From: Dendrophyllia cribrosa
Lineage: Eukaryota > Cnidaria > Anthozoa > Scleractinia > Dendrophylliidae
Assembly: GCA_024195265.1 (NCBI GenBank)
Contig: JAJLRJ010000010.1
Span: 14,582,754 to 14,646,753, forward strand
Direction: 5' to 3'
Length of the DNA: 64,000 nucleotides
Shown here: one piece after another, positions 62,567 through 64,000 of the stretch
How positions within the stretch are numbered: position 1 is the first letter of the stretch
Layout: each line of letters begins with the position of its first letter
Translations under genes and position numbers: made by a program
Notes under the pieces: generated by a model
The model's database searches: none
The model's input: the letters and a program-made list of their open reading frames with translations, nothing else
Told to the model about the DNA's origin: nothing

Positions 62567-63112
62567 ATACATACCACTTACGAATTATGGCAAGCTGCTT
62601 TACAAGATCATGTCCTGGCACCCGTCATGAGAGGCGTATATCCCAGTGACAAGGTACCCATCATCAACACCTTTCCATCCTGCCTGATTGCGAATACAGA
62701 CCCTCATTATCTACCTGGAACACACTGGGTTGCAATGTACTTTGTGTCGCCTTATGAAAGTGAATTCTTCGACAGTTATGGTTTCCCTCCTGAGACGTAT
62801 GACATGGATGGATATTTGTTACAGGATGACACATATTACAATGACAAGCCGCTCCAAGGACTAGGATCAGATACATGTGGAGACTATTGTTTGTTTTACT
62901 TATTTCATCGAGCACGTAATGTCAATTTGAATGCCATACAATCTAAATTTAGAAGGTACGATTCACAGTGGAATGATGCATAAGTAGCAAAGTTTGTACA
63001 CAGTTATGTTAAAACCATAAACAATGTTAGGAATAAGATGGTTCTAGATAATGAGCAACAAGTTTGTAAATCATTTCAGTGTTGGCGTAAGCAATCAATA
63101 AAATATTCTTGA
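62567..63112 (+). pseudogene. Adenain-type protease (A2), start codon lost and one stop
   Basis: Matches A1 protease. The ATG of A1 is ATA here (62567-62569). Catalytic segments THWVAMYFVSP, EFFDSYGFPP and SDTCGDYCLFYLF are kept. TAA at 62981-62983 replaces the Gln codon of A1. Downstream the frame stays open with CKSFQCWRKQSIK to TGA 63110-63112, showing that the ancestral protein was longer than the A1 form. Confidence 0.8.
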
Positions 63113-63210
63113 GGTTAACATAAACAATGTGTGCGCATCTTTGATATTTATTTAAAAGGAGTGTGACTTTAAACAACCCCCAAACTGTATCCGCTTTTCG
63201 TTGCGACAAC

Positions 63211-63888
63211 ATGTCTCGGTTTAAATGTCCAAGCAGTATTATGATAGCGGGTCCAAGTCAGTGTGGCAAGACAACGTTTACAAGACAACTACTTCAACAA
63301 GCGGATTCTTTATTTCAGCGACCCATTAGTAAAATCGTATATTGTTACGGCCAGTGGCAAGACTGTTTTAAGAATATGACAGCGCAAGTGACATTTGTAG
63401 AGGGTATTCCCGAGGATACTCCAAGTTTATTTCCATCCAATTGTCGTTCAGGAATACTGGTGTTGGATGACTTAATGAGAAATTGTAGCGATGACGAACG
63501 CATTCTGGATCTGTTTACCAAAGTATCTCATCATTGCGATGTCACCTGTATTTATCTGACTCAAAACCTCTTTCCACCAGGAAAGTTTTCCCGGAGTATC
63601 TCTTTGAATGCTCATTACATTATCGCTTTCAACAACCCTCGCGATACACTAGGGTTTCGAACATTGGCCCAGCAAGCATTTGCGGGAAATGTTCCTTACG
63701 TGTGGGAAAGTTTCCAAGACGCCACGTCACAACCCTTTGGATACCTTGTCTTGGATTTACACCCTCGTACACCCAACATTCAACGACTACGGACAAGAAT
63801 ATTACCTACAATACATTCCTACCCAGTGATCTACGTGAACAAGAAACTCTATAAAACAGACGAACCATTACCAGTTTATTTCAGTTAA
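63211..63888 (+). CDS. FtsK/HerA-like packaging ATPase (A2), intact
   Basis: 225 residues from ATG 63211. P-loop GPSQCGKT (residues 14-21) is canonical, Walker B GILVLDDLM, then TQNLFPPGKFSRSISLNAH. The C-terminal part (GYLVLDLHPRTPNIQRLRT) is kept, unlike A1. The frame has no lesions. It is followed five bases later by the core-like gene. Confidence 0.85.
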   Translation: MSRFKCPSSIMIAGPSQCGKTTFTRQLLQQADSLFQRPISKIVYCYGQWQDCFKNMTAQVTFVEGIPEDTPSLFPSNCRSGILVLDDLMRNCSDDERILDLFTKVSHHCDVTCIYLTQNLFPPGKFSRSISLNAHYIIAFNNPRDTLGFRTLAQQAFAGNVPYVWESFQDATSQPFGYLVLDLHPRTPNIQRLRTRILPTIHSYPVIYVNKKLYKTDEPLPVYFS

Positions 63889-63892
63889 CATC

Positions 63893-64000
63893 ATGCCTGC
63901 CTGCAAGTCGCATCAGCGAACGAACCGTATGAAAAAGAATCAACGTGGTGGTAAAATGGTCTTGCGTTCTGGCACTACTACACCTCGTTCAAAACGAAAA
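63893..64000 (+). CDS. Basic core-like protein (A2), cut by window end
   Basis: First 36 codons, starting MPACKSHQRTNRMKK and matching 21640-22104 of A1, including QRGGKMVLRSGTTT. The rest is beyond 64000. Confidence 0.7.
   Translation, partial: MPACKSHQRTNRMKKNQRGGKMVLRSGTTTPRSKRK

Larger units (their letters stand above)
44262..64000 (+). mobile_element. Second A-type Polinton-like element (A2), truncated, split by element B
   Basis: The left part (44262-44706) is the middle of a major capsid gene. It resumes at 62016 after element B and continues through protease, ATPase and the start of the core-like gene to the window edge. Gene order and protein similarity match A1. Everything 5' of the capsid middle is missing at the junction near 44262, where unrelated repeats begin. 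The right end lies beyond 64000. Confidence 0.85.

Noticed and set aside
1..64000. CRISPR array or bacterial operon
   Set aside because: No regularly spaced repeats, no Shine-Dalgarno pattern. The element-packed structure and splice site indicate an animal nuclear genome.

Overview
The window is a stretch of animal nuclear DNA made almost entirely of mobile elements. It is AT-rich and dense in short inverted-repeat transposons and simple repeats. It holds one exon-like RING block with a 3' splice site, non-LTR retrotransposon pieces, a Penelope fragment and two kinds of Polinton/Maverick virus-like transposon. The mix resembles anthozoan cnidarians (corals, sea anemones). That is a judgement from family resemblance, not a measured assignment. 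No intact host gene is visible.

Layout. 1-2.6 kb: fold-back element cut by the window start. 3.4-4.4 kb: pogo-like element. 4.6-5.4 kb: broken DUF7869-like gene. 5.6-6.1 kb: G-rich repeat. 6.6-7.5 kb: Penelope GIY-YIG fragment between inverted repeats. 9.5-10.6 kb: broken LINE ORF1. 10.8-25.5 kb: Polinton-like element A1, nearly complete. 25.6-28.2 kb: ORF1-only retroelement followed head-to-tail by its internally deleted derivative. 28.2-44.2 kb: mosaic of TTAA-flanked and TA-flanked elements, a LINE tail, a tRNA-His-like sequence and a RING exon. 44.26-64 kb: a second, truncated A-type element (A2) whose capsid gene is split by a complete 17.3-kb Polinton of another lineage (B, 44707-62015, target duplication CACTA).

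Element A1 carries a chromodomain integrase, two tandem penton-like minor capsid genes, a pX-like basic protein, a double jelly-roll major capsid protein, an adenain-type protease, a packaging ATPase and two small basic proteins, all on the + strand and tightly packed. It has no DNA polymerase. Its inverted repeats are 2.5-3.4 kb and carry genes: a SLOG/LOG-like nucleotide-binding protein, an acidic/basic regulator-like protein read divergently, and a 56-63 residue ORF, each present once per end. Element B has protein-primed PolB, a YqaJ-type exonuclease, integrase, ATPase, major and minor capsid genes, a zinc-ribbon VLTF3-like gene and several small membrane proteins. No protease was recognised. 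Each end of B is a 163-nt self-complementary hairpin. Most B genes have a TATATA motif just upstream of the start.

All the large genes are damaged by stops, frameshifts or insertions, so these are decaying copies. A1 and A2 carry different lesions in the same genes.
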